Assembly (NCBI GenBank): GCA_019242385.1
Contig: JAFAVO010000135.1
Location: 1-5,617 of the forward strand
DNA from: Gammaproteobacteria bacterium
Lineage (GTDB): Bacteria; Pseudomonadota; Gammaproteobacteria; Steroidobacterales; Steroidobacteraceae
DNA length: 5,617 bases
Direction of reading: 5' to 3'
The notes beneath the pieces are model-generated. The model was given only the letters and a program-made list of their open reading frames with translations, made no database searches and had not been told where the DNA came from. A program made the position numbers and the translations under genes. The stretch's first letter is position 1, and each line of letters begins with the position of its first letter. This document shows, one piece after another, positions 1-5,617 of this stretch.

Positions 1-1119
1 TACAACGTCCTCGGTGCCGGGGATGCATTTCTTGCCGGATTCCTCAGCGGTTATGTGCGGGGTGCACCGCACGAGGAGAGCGCGCGCCGCGGTAACGCCT
101 GCGGCGCACTCGCCGTATCCCGTCTGCTGTGCTCCCCGGAGTTCGCAACCTGCGCGGAGCTCGAGCATTTTCTCCTTCACGGCAGCCGCTATCGGGCGTT
201 GCGCCATGATCCCGAGCTCGACCATCTGCATCATGTCACGACCCGGCGTGCTCAGCCGGCTGCATTGCGCGCCTTTCTCATCGGCGCTCGGGCGTCGCCG
301 CAAGGGCCGACTGCCGCGACGGCTACGGCATCTGAGCGCCTGGAGCGGCTCGAGACGCTCGCCGTGACCGCGATCTCGCGGGTCGCCGCCGGCCGGACAG
401 GCTTTGGAGTCGTGCTCGATGCCCCGGTGGCCGCAGCGGCCTGGCGCGAGGCGGCGCGCAGCGGGCTCTGGATGGCCGCGGCCGTCCATCGCCGCGACTC
501 GCGAACGCTGGAGTTTCCAACGGCGAGTCTCGCCCTGCGGCTCACGGAGTGGCCGATCGATCGCACGGTGTACTGCCGCTGCGAGTACCACGCGAATGAC
601 CCGGATGCGGTGCGCGAGGTGCAGGAGCGCAGGCTCGCACGGCTCGCCGCGGTGTGCCGCGCGCAGCGGCGCGAATGGGTGCTCGAGATCGCAGCGGGCG
701 CCCCCGATCCCCTCGCGGGCGATGCGCTCGCTGGGGATGCGCTCGCTGGAGATGCGCTCGCTGGCGATGCGCTCGAGCGTGTGCTGTCGCGGCTGTACTC
801 CCTGGATATCCGCCCGGACTGGTGGGTGCTCGGGTCGGGACCCGCCAGCGATCGCTGCACGCGAGCGGCTGCGCTCATCAGCGCCAAAGATCGCCATTGC
901 CGCGGCGTACTCGTCGCACTTGCGGCGAAAGAGGCGCCTGCCACGCTCGCCGCGGTGGCCCGGGTGCCCTTCGTGCGTGGCTTCATCGCCGGCGGTAGCA
1001 TAACCACGCATGCCGCAGAGGCTTACCTCGCAGGTCGGCTGTCCGATGAGGCGGCCATGACCGAGCTCGCGGAGGCCTTTGCGGCTCTGGTCGATGCGTG
1101 GGAGAGGAGCTCGAACTGA
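1..1119 (+). CDS. iolC: 5-dehydro-2-deoxygluconokinase C-terminal part fused to a divergent DUF2090 domain (5' partial)
   Basis: The frame is open from the first base to the TGA at 1117-1119, giving 372 visible residues; roughly 270 N-terminal residues (most of the kinase) are expected to lie upstream. Visible residues 5-10 read GAGDAF, the second PfkB/ribokinase signature, with Asp8 the expected catalytic base. IolC phosphorylates 5-dehydro-2-deoxy-gluconate (DKG) with ATP in the cytosol. The kinase fold ends around residue 70. A linker (DPELDHLHHVTTRR) typical of long proteobacterial IolC proteins follows, then about 290 residues resembling DUF2090, a TIM-barrel aldolase-like domain often annotated as DKG-phosphate aldolase. 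Here that domain retains blocks such as EWP, RPDWW and RGV but lacks the usual polar motifs (see the separate domain entry). The kinase assignment rests on the short signature, the linker and the downstream iolDEBG genes. Aldolase activity should not be assumed. No stop or frameshift interrupts the frame. The stop overlaps the iolD ATG by one base. Confidence 0.88.
   Translation, partial: YNVLGAGDAFLAGFLSGYVRGAPHEESARRGNACGALAVSRLLCSPEFATCAELEHFLLHGSRYRALRHDPELDHLHHVTTRRAQPAALRAFLIGARASPQGPTAATATASERLERLETLAVTAISRVAAGRTGFGVVLDAPVAAAAWREAARSGLWMAAAVHRRDSRTLEFPTASLALRLTEWPIDRTVYCRCEYHANDPDAVREVQERRLARLAAVCRAQRREWVLEIAAGAPDPLAGDALAGDALAGDALAGDALERVLSRLYSLDIRPDWWVLGSGPASDRCTRAAALISAKDRHCRGVLVALAAKEAPATLAAVARVPFVRGFIAGGSITTHAAEAYLAGRLSDEAAMTELAEAFAALVDAWERSSN
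712..775 (+). repeat. 15-bp in-frame tandem repeat, about 4.3 copies, encoding LAGDA x4
   Basis: Four direct copies of a 15-bp unit (consensus ctcgctggNgatgcg) start at 712, 727, 742 and 757 and are followed by a partial ctcg. The unit is five codons, so the protein gains four LAGDA blocks without a frame change. Differences between copies fall only at third codon positions (GCG or GCT for Ala; GGC, GGG or GGA for Gly). It sits in the DUF2090-like domain of IolC, between the strand ending VLEIA and the helix LERVLSRLY, a loop that is short in the family members I recall. Copy-number change by slippage would lengthen or shorten this loop in frame. Confidence 0.95.
1101..1109 (+). promoter_or_regulatory. 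ribosome binding site of iolD
   Basis: GGAGAGGAG contains two overlapping purine-rich Shine-Dalgarno cores within the last codons of iolC. The AGGAG core ends 9 nt before the ATG at 1119. This supports that ATG over the in-frame GTG at 1098, which lies upstream of this site and has no comparable motif in front of it. Confidence 0.75.
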
Positions 1120-2966
1120 TGGCGCTGCGGCTCACGGTGGCACAGGCGCTGGTGCGCGCCATGGCGGCGCAGTGGACCCTCATCGAGGGTGAGCGGCGGC
1201 GTCTGTTTGCCGGAGTCTGGGCGATATTCGGGCACGGCAACGTCGCCGCGATCGGCGAGGCACTGTATGCGGCGCGCGATTTGCTCCCGACATACCGCGC
1301 GCACAACGAGCAGGCGATGGCGCACGCCGCCGTGGCCTTCGCCAAGGCGTCGTACCGGCGCCGCATGATGGCCTGCACGACCTCGATTGGCCCGGGCGCG
1401 ACCAACCTCACGACCGCAGCAGCAGTCGCGCACGTCAACCGGCTGCCGCTGCTGTTGTTGCCCGGCGATGTGTTTGCCACGCGCGCTCCGGATCCGGTGC
1501 TGCAGCAGGTCGAGGACTTCAGCGACGGTCTGGTCAGCGCGAACGATTGTCTGCGGCCGGTATCGCGTTACTTCGATCGCATCACCCGCCCGGAGCAGCT
1601 GCTCACCGCGTTCCACCGCGCGGTGCAGGTCCTGACCGATCCGGCGCAGTGCGGGCCGGTCACCATCGCGCTCTGCCAGGACGTTCAGGCCGAGGCGTTC
1701 GACTGGCCGGAGGCGTTCTTCGCCGAGCGAGTGTGGACGCTACGGCGGCCGCCACCCGATGCCAACGAGCTCAGCGCAGCCGTGCACGCGTTGCGCGTGT
1801 CACGGCGTCCGCTGCTCGTGTGCGGGGGAGGGGTGCTGTATGCACAAGCCGGCGGCGAGCTGCGCGCCTTCTGCGAGCGCCATGGCGTGCCGCTGTGCGA
1901 GACGCAGGCGGGCAAGTCAGCGTTGCCGGGGAGCCATCCGCTGAATCTCGGTGGCGTTGGCGTCACGGGCACTGGGGCGGCGAATGCGCTCGCGCGCGAT
2001 GCGGACGTGGTGCTTGCGGTGGGTACGCGGCTGCAGGATTTCACCACGGGCTCCGGGACGCTGCTCCACGCCAGGGGTCAGCGCCTGATCGCGCTGAACG
2101 TACAGGCCTTCGACGCCTGGAAGCAGGGCGCCTTGCCCTTGATTGCCGATGCCGGTGAAGGATTGAGCCGCCTGAGTGCGGCGCTCGGGGACTGGCACGC
2201 AGAGCGCGGTTGGACGCAGCGGGCACAGGCGGAGCGGCGCGAATGGCAGGGTACCGCCGCGCGGTTCACCGCCGCGACCGCGGCATCGCTCCCCTCGGAT
2301 GCGCAGGTGATCGGCGCCGTGCAACGTGCGGCGCGCGATTCGGACATCGTGCTTGGTGCCGCTGGCGGGCTCCCGGGTGAGCTGCACAAGCACTGGCGTG
2401 CGGAGCGCGCCGGCGGTTATCACCTCGAGTACGGCTACTCCTGCATGGGCTACGAGATCGCAGGTGCGCTCGGGGTGAAACTCGCGCATCCGCAGCGCGA
2501 GGTGATCGTCATGGTGGGGGATGGCTCCTACCTGATGCTCAACAGCGAGATCGCGACCTCGGTGCGCATGAGACTGAAGCTCATCGTGGTGCTGCTCGAC
2601 AACGGCGGCTTCGGCTGTATCGAGCGCCTGCAAGGCGCTACCGGTAATGCAAGCTTCAACAACCTGCTCGATGCGGCCGGCAGCGACCCGGGCAGTGGCA
2701 TCGATCTGCTCGCCCACGCCCGGAGCCTGGGGGCGAACGGGCAGCGCGTAGAGGACCTGGCCGCGCTCAGCTCCGCCCTTGCCGCGGCGCGCCAGGCAGA
2801 TCGCACCACGGTGCTTGTCATCGAGACCGACCCGGCCGCGAGCACCACCGCGGGGGGGCATTGGTGGGACGTCGCGGTGCCCGCAATCTCCAACCGGGCC
2901 GAAGTGCGCGCGGCGCGTGAGCGGTACCTGCAGGCTCGAGCCGCGCGTGCGGACGAGCTCCCGTGA
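1119..2966 (+). CDS. iolD: 3D-(3,5/4)-trihydroxycyclohexane-1,2-dione hydrolase (ThDP-dependent)
   Basis: IolD opens the ring of the trihydroxycyclohexanedione made by IolE, giving 5-deoxy-D-glucuronate. It is a cytosolic thiamine-diphosphate enzyme of the acetolactate synthase superfamily. With the ATG at 1119 the protein is 615 aa, normal for the family. The N-terminal PYR domain shows YRAHNEQAMAHAA, with Glu64 the expected ThDP-activating glutamate, then the conserved TTSIGPGATNLTTAAA stretch. A central Rossmann-like domain follows. The C-terminal PP domain carries the metal/diphosphate motif: GDG at residues 467-469 (GDGSYLMLNSEIATS), with the matching Asn495 in LLDNGGFGCIERLQ. The C-terminal GGHWWDVAVP block is characteristic of IolD rather than of acetolactate synthase. 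A GTG at 1098 would add seven residues, but the strong Shine-Dalgarno at 1101-1109 and the TGATG junction with iolC favour the ATG. The 3' end overlaps iolE by four bases. Confidence 0.95.
   Translation: MALRLTVAQALVRAMAAQWTLIEGERRRLFAGVWAIFGHGNVAAIGEALYAARDLLPTYRAHNEQAMAHAAVAFAKASYRRRMMACTTSIGPGATNLTTAAAVAHVNRLPLLLLPGDVFATRAPDPVLQQVEDFSDGLVSANDCLRPVSRYFDRITRPEQLLTAFHRAVQVLTDPAQCGPVTIALCQDVQAEAFDWPEAFFAERVWTLRRPPPDANELSAAVHALRVSRRPLLVCGGGVLYAQAGGELRAFCERHGVPLCETQAGKSALPGSHPLNLGGVGVTGTGAANALARDADVVLAVGTRLQDFTTGSGTLLHARGQRLIALNVQAFDAWKQGALPLIADAGEGLSRLSAALGDWHAERGWTQRAQAERREWQGTAARFTAATAASLPSDAQVIGAVQRAARDSDIVLGAAGGLPGELHKHWRAERAGGYHLEYGYSCMGYEIAGALGVKLAHPQREVIVMVGDGSYLMLNSEIATSVRMRLKLIVVLLDNGGFGCIERLQGATGNASFNNLLDAAGSDPGSGIDLLAHARSLGANGQRVEDLAALSSALAAARQADRTTVLVIETDPAASTTAGGHWWDVAVPAISNRAEVRAARERYLQARAARADELP
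2951..2957 (+). promoter_or_regulatory. weak ribosome binding site of iolE
   Basis: GGACGAG lies 5 nt before the GTG at 2963. It is a poor Shine-Dalgarno match. Together with the 4-nt GTGA stop/start overlap with iolD, it suggests that iolE depends largely on translational coupling to iolD. Confidence 0.4.
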
Positions 2967-3844
2967 GCATTCGCTTCGGCGCGAATCCCATCATCTGGTC
3001 GAACGATGATATGCGCGAGCTCGGCGGCGATATCCCGCTCGAGACCTGTCTCGCGCAGGCGCGCGAGATAGGCTTCGAAGGCATGGAGCTCGGGCACAAG
3101 TTTCCCCGCGATGCCAGCACACTGGCCGCCCTGCTCGGTCGATTCGGCCTGGCGTGCGTTTCGGGCTGGTACTCCTCGCAGCTGCTCAGGCACGATGCGG
3201 CCGGGGAGCTCGAGCGACTGCGACCGCATCTCAATCTACTCAAGGCGCTCGGCAGCAGGGTGCTGGTGTTCGCCGATGTGAGCGGCGCGATCCATGGCGA
3301 TCGCACCCGGCCGCTCAGTGAGCGGCCGCGGCTCGCCGCGGGCGACTGGGATCCGTTCGGTGAGCGTCTCACGCAGATCGCCGCCGCAACCGCAGCCGAA
3401 GGAGTGCAGCTCGCCTATCACCACCACATGGGCACCGTGGTGCAAAGCGAGGCGGACATCGATGCGATGATGCAGGCGACCGGAGCCGAAGTGGGGCTGC
3501 TGCTGGACACCGGACACGCCCGATTCGCGGGAGCGGACCCGGTGGCGCTCGCCCGCCGCCACGCGGCAAGGGTGCGGCACGTGCACGCCAAGGACGTGCG
3601 CGCGGAGGTCGCGGCTCAGGCTGAGCGTAGCGACTGGAGCTTCCTGCAGTCCGTCGTGGCAGGGGTGTTCACCGTTCCAGGCGATGGCTGTGTGCCTTTC
3701 GAGCAGGTGTTTCGCGCGCTGCCCGCCTATTCCGGCTGGATCGTGCTCGAGGCGGAGCAGGACCCGCACAAGGCCGACCCGCGGACCTATGCAAGCCTCG
3801 GACTGCGCAACCTTCGCAGGCTCGTGGCGGAGAGCCTCCGGTGA
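2963..3844 (+). CDS. iolE: myo-inosose-2 dehydratase
   Basis: IolE removes water from 2-keto-myo-inositol (scyllo-inosose) to give 3D-(3,5/4)-trihydroxycyclohexane-1,2-dione, the IolD substrate. At 293 aa it matches the family length and is a single xylose-isomerase/AP-endonuclease-2-type TIM barrel. The start RFGANPIIWSNDD followed by LGGDIPLETCLAQA is the hallmark N-terminus of inosose dehydratases. Later blocks are also typical: AYHHHMGT (residues 151-158), LLDTGHA with Asp182 and His185, VRHVHAKDVR with His206 and His208, and IVLEAEQDP with Glu263. These acidic and histidine residues at strand ends are the expected divalent-metal and substrate ligands. The GTG start is chosen because it places the conserved N-terminus at residue 4 and gives a 4-nt GTGA overlap with iolD. 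The gene ends in a second GTGA overlap with iolB. Confidence 0.95.
   Translation: MSIRFGANPIIWSNDDMRELGGDIPLETCLAQAREIGFEGMELGHKFPRDASTLAALLGRFGLACVSGWYSSQLLRHDAAGELERLRPHLNLLKALGSRVLVFADVSGAIHGDRTRPLSERPRLAAGDWDPFGERLTQIAAATAAEGVQLAYHHHMGTVVQSEADIDAMMQATGAEVGLLLDTGHARFAGADPVALARRHAARVRHVHAKDVRAEVAAQAERSDWSFLQSVVAGVFTVPGDGCVPFEQVFRALPAYSGWIVLEAEQDPHKADPRTYASLGLRNLRRLVAESLR
3829..3834 (+). promoter_or_regulatory. ribosome binding site of iolB
   Basis: GGAGAG in the last codons of iolE lies 6 nt before the GTG at 3841. It is a reasonable Shine-Dalgarno and supports GTG as the iolB start. Confidence 0.6.
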
Positions 3845-4641
3845 GCCGCTCGCTGCTCGTGAAACCCGACCTCTCTCCGGCAGCTCCGCAGGTGCACCAC
3901 ATCACGCCCGAGAGTGCCGGCTGGCGCTACGTCGGGTTCGAGGTCTTCGACCTGACTCCGGGACGGACGCTCGAGCGGCGCCTGCAAGGACGCGAGCAGT
4001 GCCTGGTGCTGCTCTCCGGTCGCGCGGCGATGCGCGTCGATGATCAGAGCTTCGGCACGCTCGGCTTGCGGCGCACGCCCTTCGAGGGCAAGCCTTTCGC
4101 GCTCTATGTGCCCGCCGGGGCGGCGCTCAGCGTGACGCCGGCCTCGAGCTGCGAGCTGGCGCTCTGCTCGGCTCCGGCCAGGGGCGTCGTGCCGCCACGG
4201 CTCATTCCGCCGGAAGCAATCGGCGAAGAGGTTCGCGGCACCGGCACCAACACCCGCTACATCCGTAACGTGCTGCCCGCGAGCGCCCCGGCGGAGTCGC
4301 TACAGGTGGTCGAGGTCGTCACACCCGGCGGACACTGGTCGAGCTATCCGCCTCACAAGCACGACAGCGACCGGCAGGGCGAGACGCAGCTGGAGGAGAC
4401 CTACTATCACCGGCTCGCGCGTCCCGGAGGCTTTGCGTTTCAGCGGGTGTACACCGATGACCGGACACTCGATGAGACCATGACGGTCGAGGATCGCGAT
4501 GTAGTGCTCGTGCCCCGCGGCTACCACCCGGTGAGCGCCGCACACGGTTTCGACCTCTACTACCTCAATGTGATGGCCGGGCCGGTGAGGCGCTGGCTCG
4601 TGAGCCAGGCCCCCGGATATGAGTTCCTCGCCCCGCGCTGA
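3841..4641 (+). CDS. iolB: 5-deoxy-glucuronate isomerase
   Basis: IolB isomerises 5-deoxy-D-glucuronate to 5-dehydro-2-deoxy-D-gluconate, the substrate of the IolC kinase. The 266-residue length fits this bicupin (KduI/IolB) family. The N-terminal half holds the less conserved cupin (GWRYVGFEVFDLTPG). The C-terminal half has the diagnostic metal-site region: YPPHKHD with His172 and His174, then ETQLEETYYHR with Glu185 and Glu186, FQRVYTDD with DETM, and VPRGYHPV with His229. It ends in the family block YYLNVMAGPVRRWLV. All expected cupin ligands appear present, so the enzyme should be active. The GTG start gives a 4-nt overlap with iolE and is supported by the GGAGAG at 3829. The last 23 nt overlap the proposed start of iolG. 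Confidence 0.96.
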   Translation: MSRSLLVKPDLSPAAPQVHHITPESAGWRYVGFEVFDLTPGRTLERRLQGREQCLVLLSGRAAMRVDDQSFGTLGLRRTPFEGKPFALYVPAGAALSVTPASSCELALCSAPARGVVPPRLIPPEAIGEEVRGTGTNTRYIRNVLPASAPAESLQVVEVVTPGGHWSSYPPHKHDSDRQGETQLEETYYHRLARPGGFAFQRVYTDDRTLDETMTVEDRDVVLVPRGYHPVSAAHGFDLYYLNVMAGPVRRWLVSQAPGYEFLAPR

Positions 4642-5617
4642 GCGCCCCGCGCGGCGCCAGGCCGGAGCACGCACTCGAGTTGGCGTCGCCGTGCTCGGGT
4701 GTGGCCGCATCGGTCGCATCCATGCGGGCAACCTCGCACGGCACCCGCGTGGCAAGCTGGTCACGGTGTTCGATGTCGTCCGCAATGCTGCGCAGCAGAC
4801 CGCGACGGACCTCGGCGTCAGATGCGCCGCCAGCCTCGATGCGTTGTGGGCCGATCATGAGATCGGTGCGGTGGTGATCGCGACACCGACCGACACGCAC
4901 GTGCCACTGATCATCGCGGCGGTGCAGGCCGGTAAGGCGGTGTTCTGCGAGAAGCCCATCGATGTGGACCTCGAGCGCGCGCGCTCCTGCTGGGAAGAGA
5001 TCGCGCCGTACCGGCCGAAGCTCATGATGGGCTTCAACCGGCGCTTCGATCCTTCGTTCCGCGCCTTGCGCGAGCGGGTGCAGCGTGGCGAGATCGGCCA
5101 GCTCGAGCTGCTGCTCATCACCAGCCGCGACCCAGCGCCCCCATCGCTCGCCTACCTGCGCAGCTCCGGCGGGCTGCTGCGCGACATGACCATTCACGAT
5201 TTCGACATGGCGCGTTATCTCGCCGGGGAGATCACCCAGGTCCAGGCTTTCGGTGCGAACCTGGTGGATCCGAAAATCGGCAAGCTGGGCGACATCGACA
5301 CCTGCACGGTCTCGCTACGGGCGAAGTCCGGTGCGCTGCTGCAGATCAACAACAGCCGCCGCTGCGTCTACGGCTATGACCAGCGCATCGAGGCCTTCGG
5401 CGCAACCGGTATGCTGCGCGCGGAAAACCAGCGCCCGACGTCGGTGGAGCTCTCGACTGCCGGGCAGACCGCCGCGGGCGACCCGGTGTTGAAGTTCTTC
5501 CTCGAGCGCTACGCCGACGCGTACCGCGCCGAGCTCGATGCGTTCATCGATGCGCTGGAGGAGGGCGGCCCGCTCACGCCCGATTTTGCCGATGGCATCG
5601 AGGCCCTGCGGCTGGCG
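4619..5617 (+). CDS. iolG: inositol 2-dehydrogenase (3' partial)
   Basis: IolG is an NAD-dependent Gfo/Idh/MocA oxidoreductase that starts the pathway by oxidising myo-inositol to 2-keto-myo-inositol. From the ATG at 4619 the frame is open to the window edge (333 residues); family length suggests only a few tens of residues are missing. The Rossmann nucleotide-binding motif GCGRIG is at residues 27-32. The EKP motif has Lys112, and RDMTIHDFDMARYL carries Asp189 and His193, matching the Lys/Asp/His catalytic set of inositol dehydrogenases (Lys97, Asp172 and His176 in B. subtilis IolG). NNSRRCVYGYDQR and FFLERYADAYRAELDAF are typical of the proteobacterial/actinobacterial IolG group. Between 4619 and the GTG inside the first beta strand (4691) there is no in-frame ATG, GTG or TTG. 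The ATG at 4619, inside iolB, is therefore the only plausible start and implies about 20 extra Arg/Ser-rich residues before RVGVAVLG. No good Shine-Dalgarno precedes it, so coupling to iolB translation is likely. Confidence 0.93.
   Translation, partial: MSSSPRAERPARRQAGARTRVGVAVLGCGRIGRIHAGNLARHPRGKLVTVFDVVRNAAQQTATDLGVRCAASLDALWADHEIGAVVIATPTDTHVPLIIAAVQAGKAVFCEKPIDVDLERARSCWEEIAPYRPKLMMGFNRRFDPSFRALRERVQRGEIGQLELLLITSRDPAPPSLAYLRSSGGLLRDMTIHDFDMARYLAGEITQVQAFGANLVDPKIGKLGDIDTCTVSLRAKSGALLQINNSRRCVYGYDQRIEAFGATGMLRAENQRPTSVELSTAGQTAAGDPVLKFFLERYADAYRAELDAFIDALEEGGPLTPDFADGIEALRLA

Larger units (their letters stand above)
214..1116 (+). other. DUF2090-like C-terminal domain of IolC, apparently lacking active-site motifs
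   Basis: This is the domain region inside iolC. Compared with the DUF2090 domains of IolC fusions as I recall them, the scaffold aligns from end to end: DPELDHLH, GFGVVLD, SGLW, EWP, the YHANDPDA block, IRPDWW, CRGV and GFIAG. The polar motifs do not match. The usual AFDHR-Q motif reads AFLIGARAS (271-297). The VVK before the HPDD strand reads TVY (565-573). WWKLEP reads WWVLGSG (820-840). VKGFAVGRTIF reads VRGFIAGGSIT (973-1005). These are positions where phosphate-binding and Schiff-base residues would be expected in a class I aldolase-like barrel. The comparison is from memory, not from a computed alignment. The inference is a catalytically inactive or repurposed domain. Confidence 0.7.

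Noticed and set aside
712..775. CRISPR-like or regulatory repeat array
   Set aside because: The units are 15 bp, directly adjacent without spacers, and a multiple of three within a coding frame, so this is a coding minisatellite.
252..1007. 251-codon open frame on the minus strand opposite iolC
   Set aside because: Its translation is low-complexity (Ala/Ser/Arg) with no recognisable motif, as expected for an antisense shadow of a high-GC gene. The + strand frame here is clearly iolC.
1098..1118. Upstream in-frame GTG as the start of iolD
   Set aside because: It would put the strong Shine-Dalgarno inside the coding sequence and lengthen the overlap with iolC. The ATG at 1119 has ideal spacing and forms a TGATG junction.
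1..1119. Calling the iolC remnant a pseudogene because of the degenerate domain
   Set aside because: The frame is intact to a normal stop, the PfkB GAGDAF motif is present, and codon bias is preserved. The missing 5' end is due to the window edge.
1917..2861. 314-codon open frame on the minus strand opposite iolD
   Set aside because: It lies entirely within iolD, whose ThDP motifs are unambiguous, and the antisense product resembles no family I know. Long antisense frames are frequent at this GC content.
1119..2966. Acetolactate synthase as an alternative identity for the ThDP enzyme
   Set aside because: The TTSIGPGATN and C-terminal GGHWWDV blocks and the setting between iolC and iolE identify IolD.
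4565..5197. 210-codon minus-strand open frame opposite iolB/iolG
   Set aside because: It covers the well-conserved Rossmann region of iolG on the other strand and has no motif or plausible ribosome site of its own.

Overview
This window is one strand-uniform segment of a myo-inositol catabolic operon. It comes from a high-GC bacterium with strong G/C bias at third codon positions. The gene order iolC-iolD-iolE-iolB-iolG, together with an IolC that carries a C-terminal DUF2090 domain, suggests a proteobacterium. I cannot place it more precisely from the sequence alone.

Layout, all on the + strand: the 3' part of iolC (window start to 1119; C-terminal end of the PfkB kinase domain plus a full DUF2090 domain), iolD (1119-2966), iolE (2963-3844), iolB (3841-4641), and iolG (from 4619, running off the right edge probably a few tens of codons before its end). 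There is no intergenic DNA. Every junction overlaps: 1 nt (TGATG), 4 nt (GTGA), 4 nt (GTGA) and 23 nt. I therefore expect a single polycistronic transcript with translational coupling. No promoter, terminator, RNA gene, mobile element or CRISPR array is visible, and the operon's promoter must lie upstream of the window.

Pathway logic: IolG oxidises myo-inositol to 2-keto-myo-inositol (scyllo-inosose). IolE dehydrates this to 3D-(3,5/4)-trihydroxycyclohexane-1,2-dione. IolD hydrolyses the ring to 5-deoxy-glucuronate, IolB isomerises that to 5-dehydro-2-deoxy-gluconate, and IolC phosphorylates it. The remaining steps are the aldolase (IolJ or a DUF2090-type domain) and methylmalonate-semialdehyde dehydrogenase (IolA). 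No separate gene for either is in the window.

The pathway is well known, so this is not a new system. The most unusual point is the C-terminal DUF2090 domain of IolC. It keeps the family's hydrophobic and aromatic scaffold but appears to have lost essentially all the polar, presumably catalytic, motifs. It also carries a 15-bp in-frame tandem repeat (LAGDA x4) in one loop. It looks like a pseudo-aldolase domain retained in an intact reading frame. A smaller oddity is the start of iolG, which lies inside iolB and adds an Arg-rich N-terminal extension.
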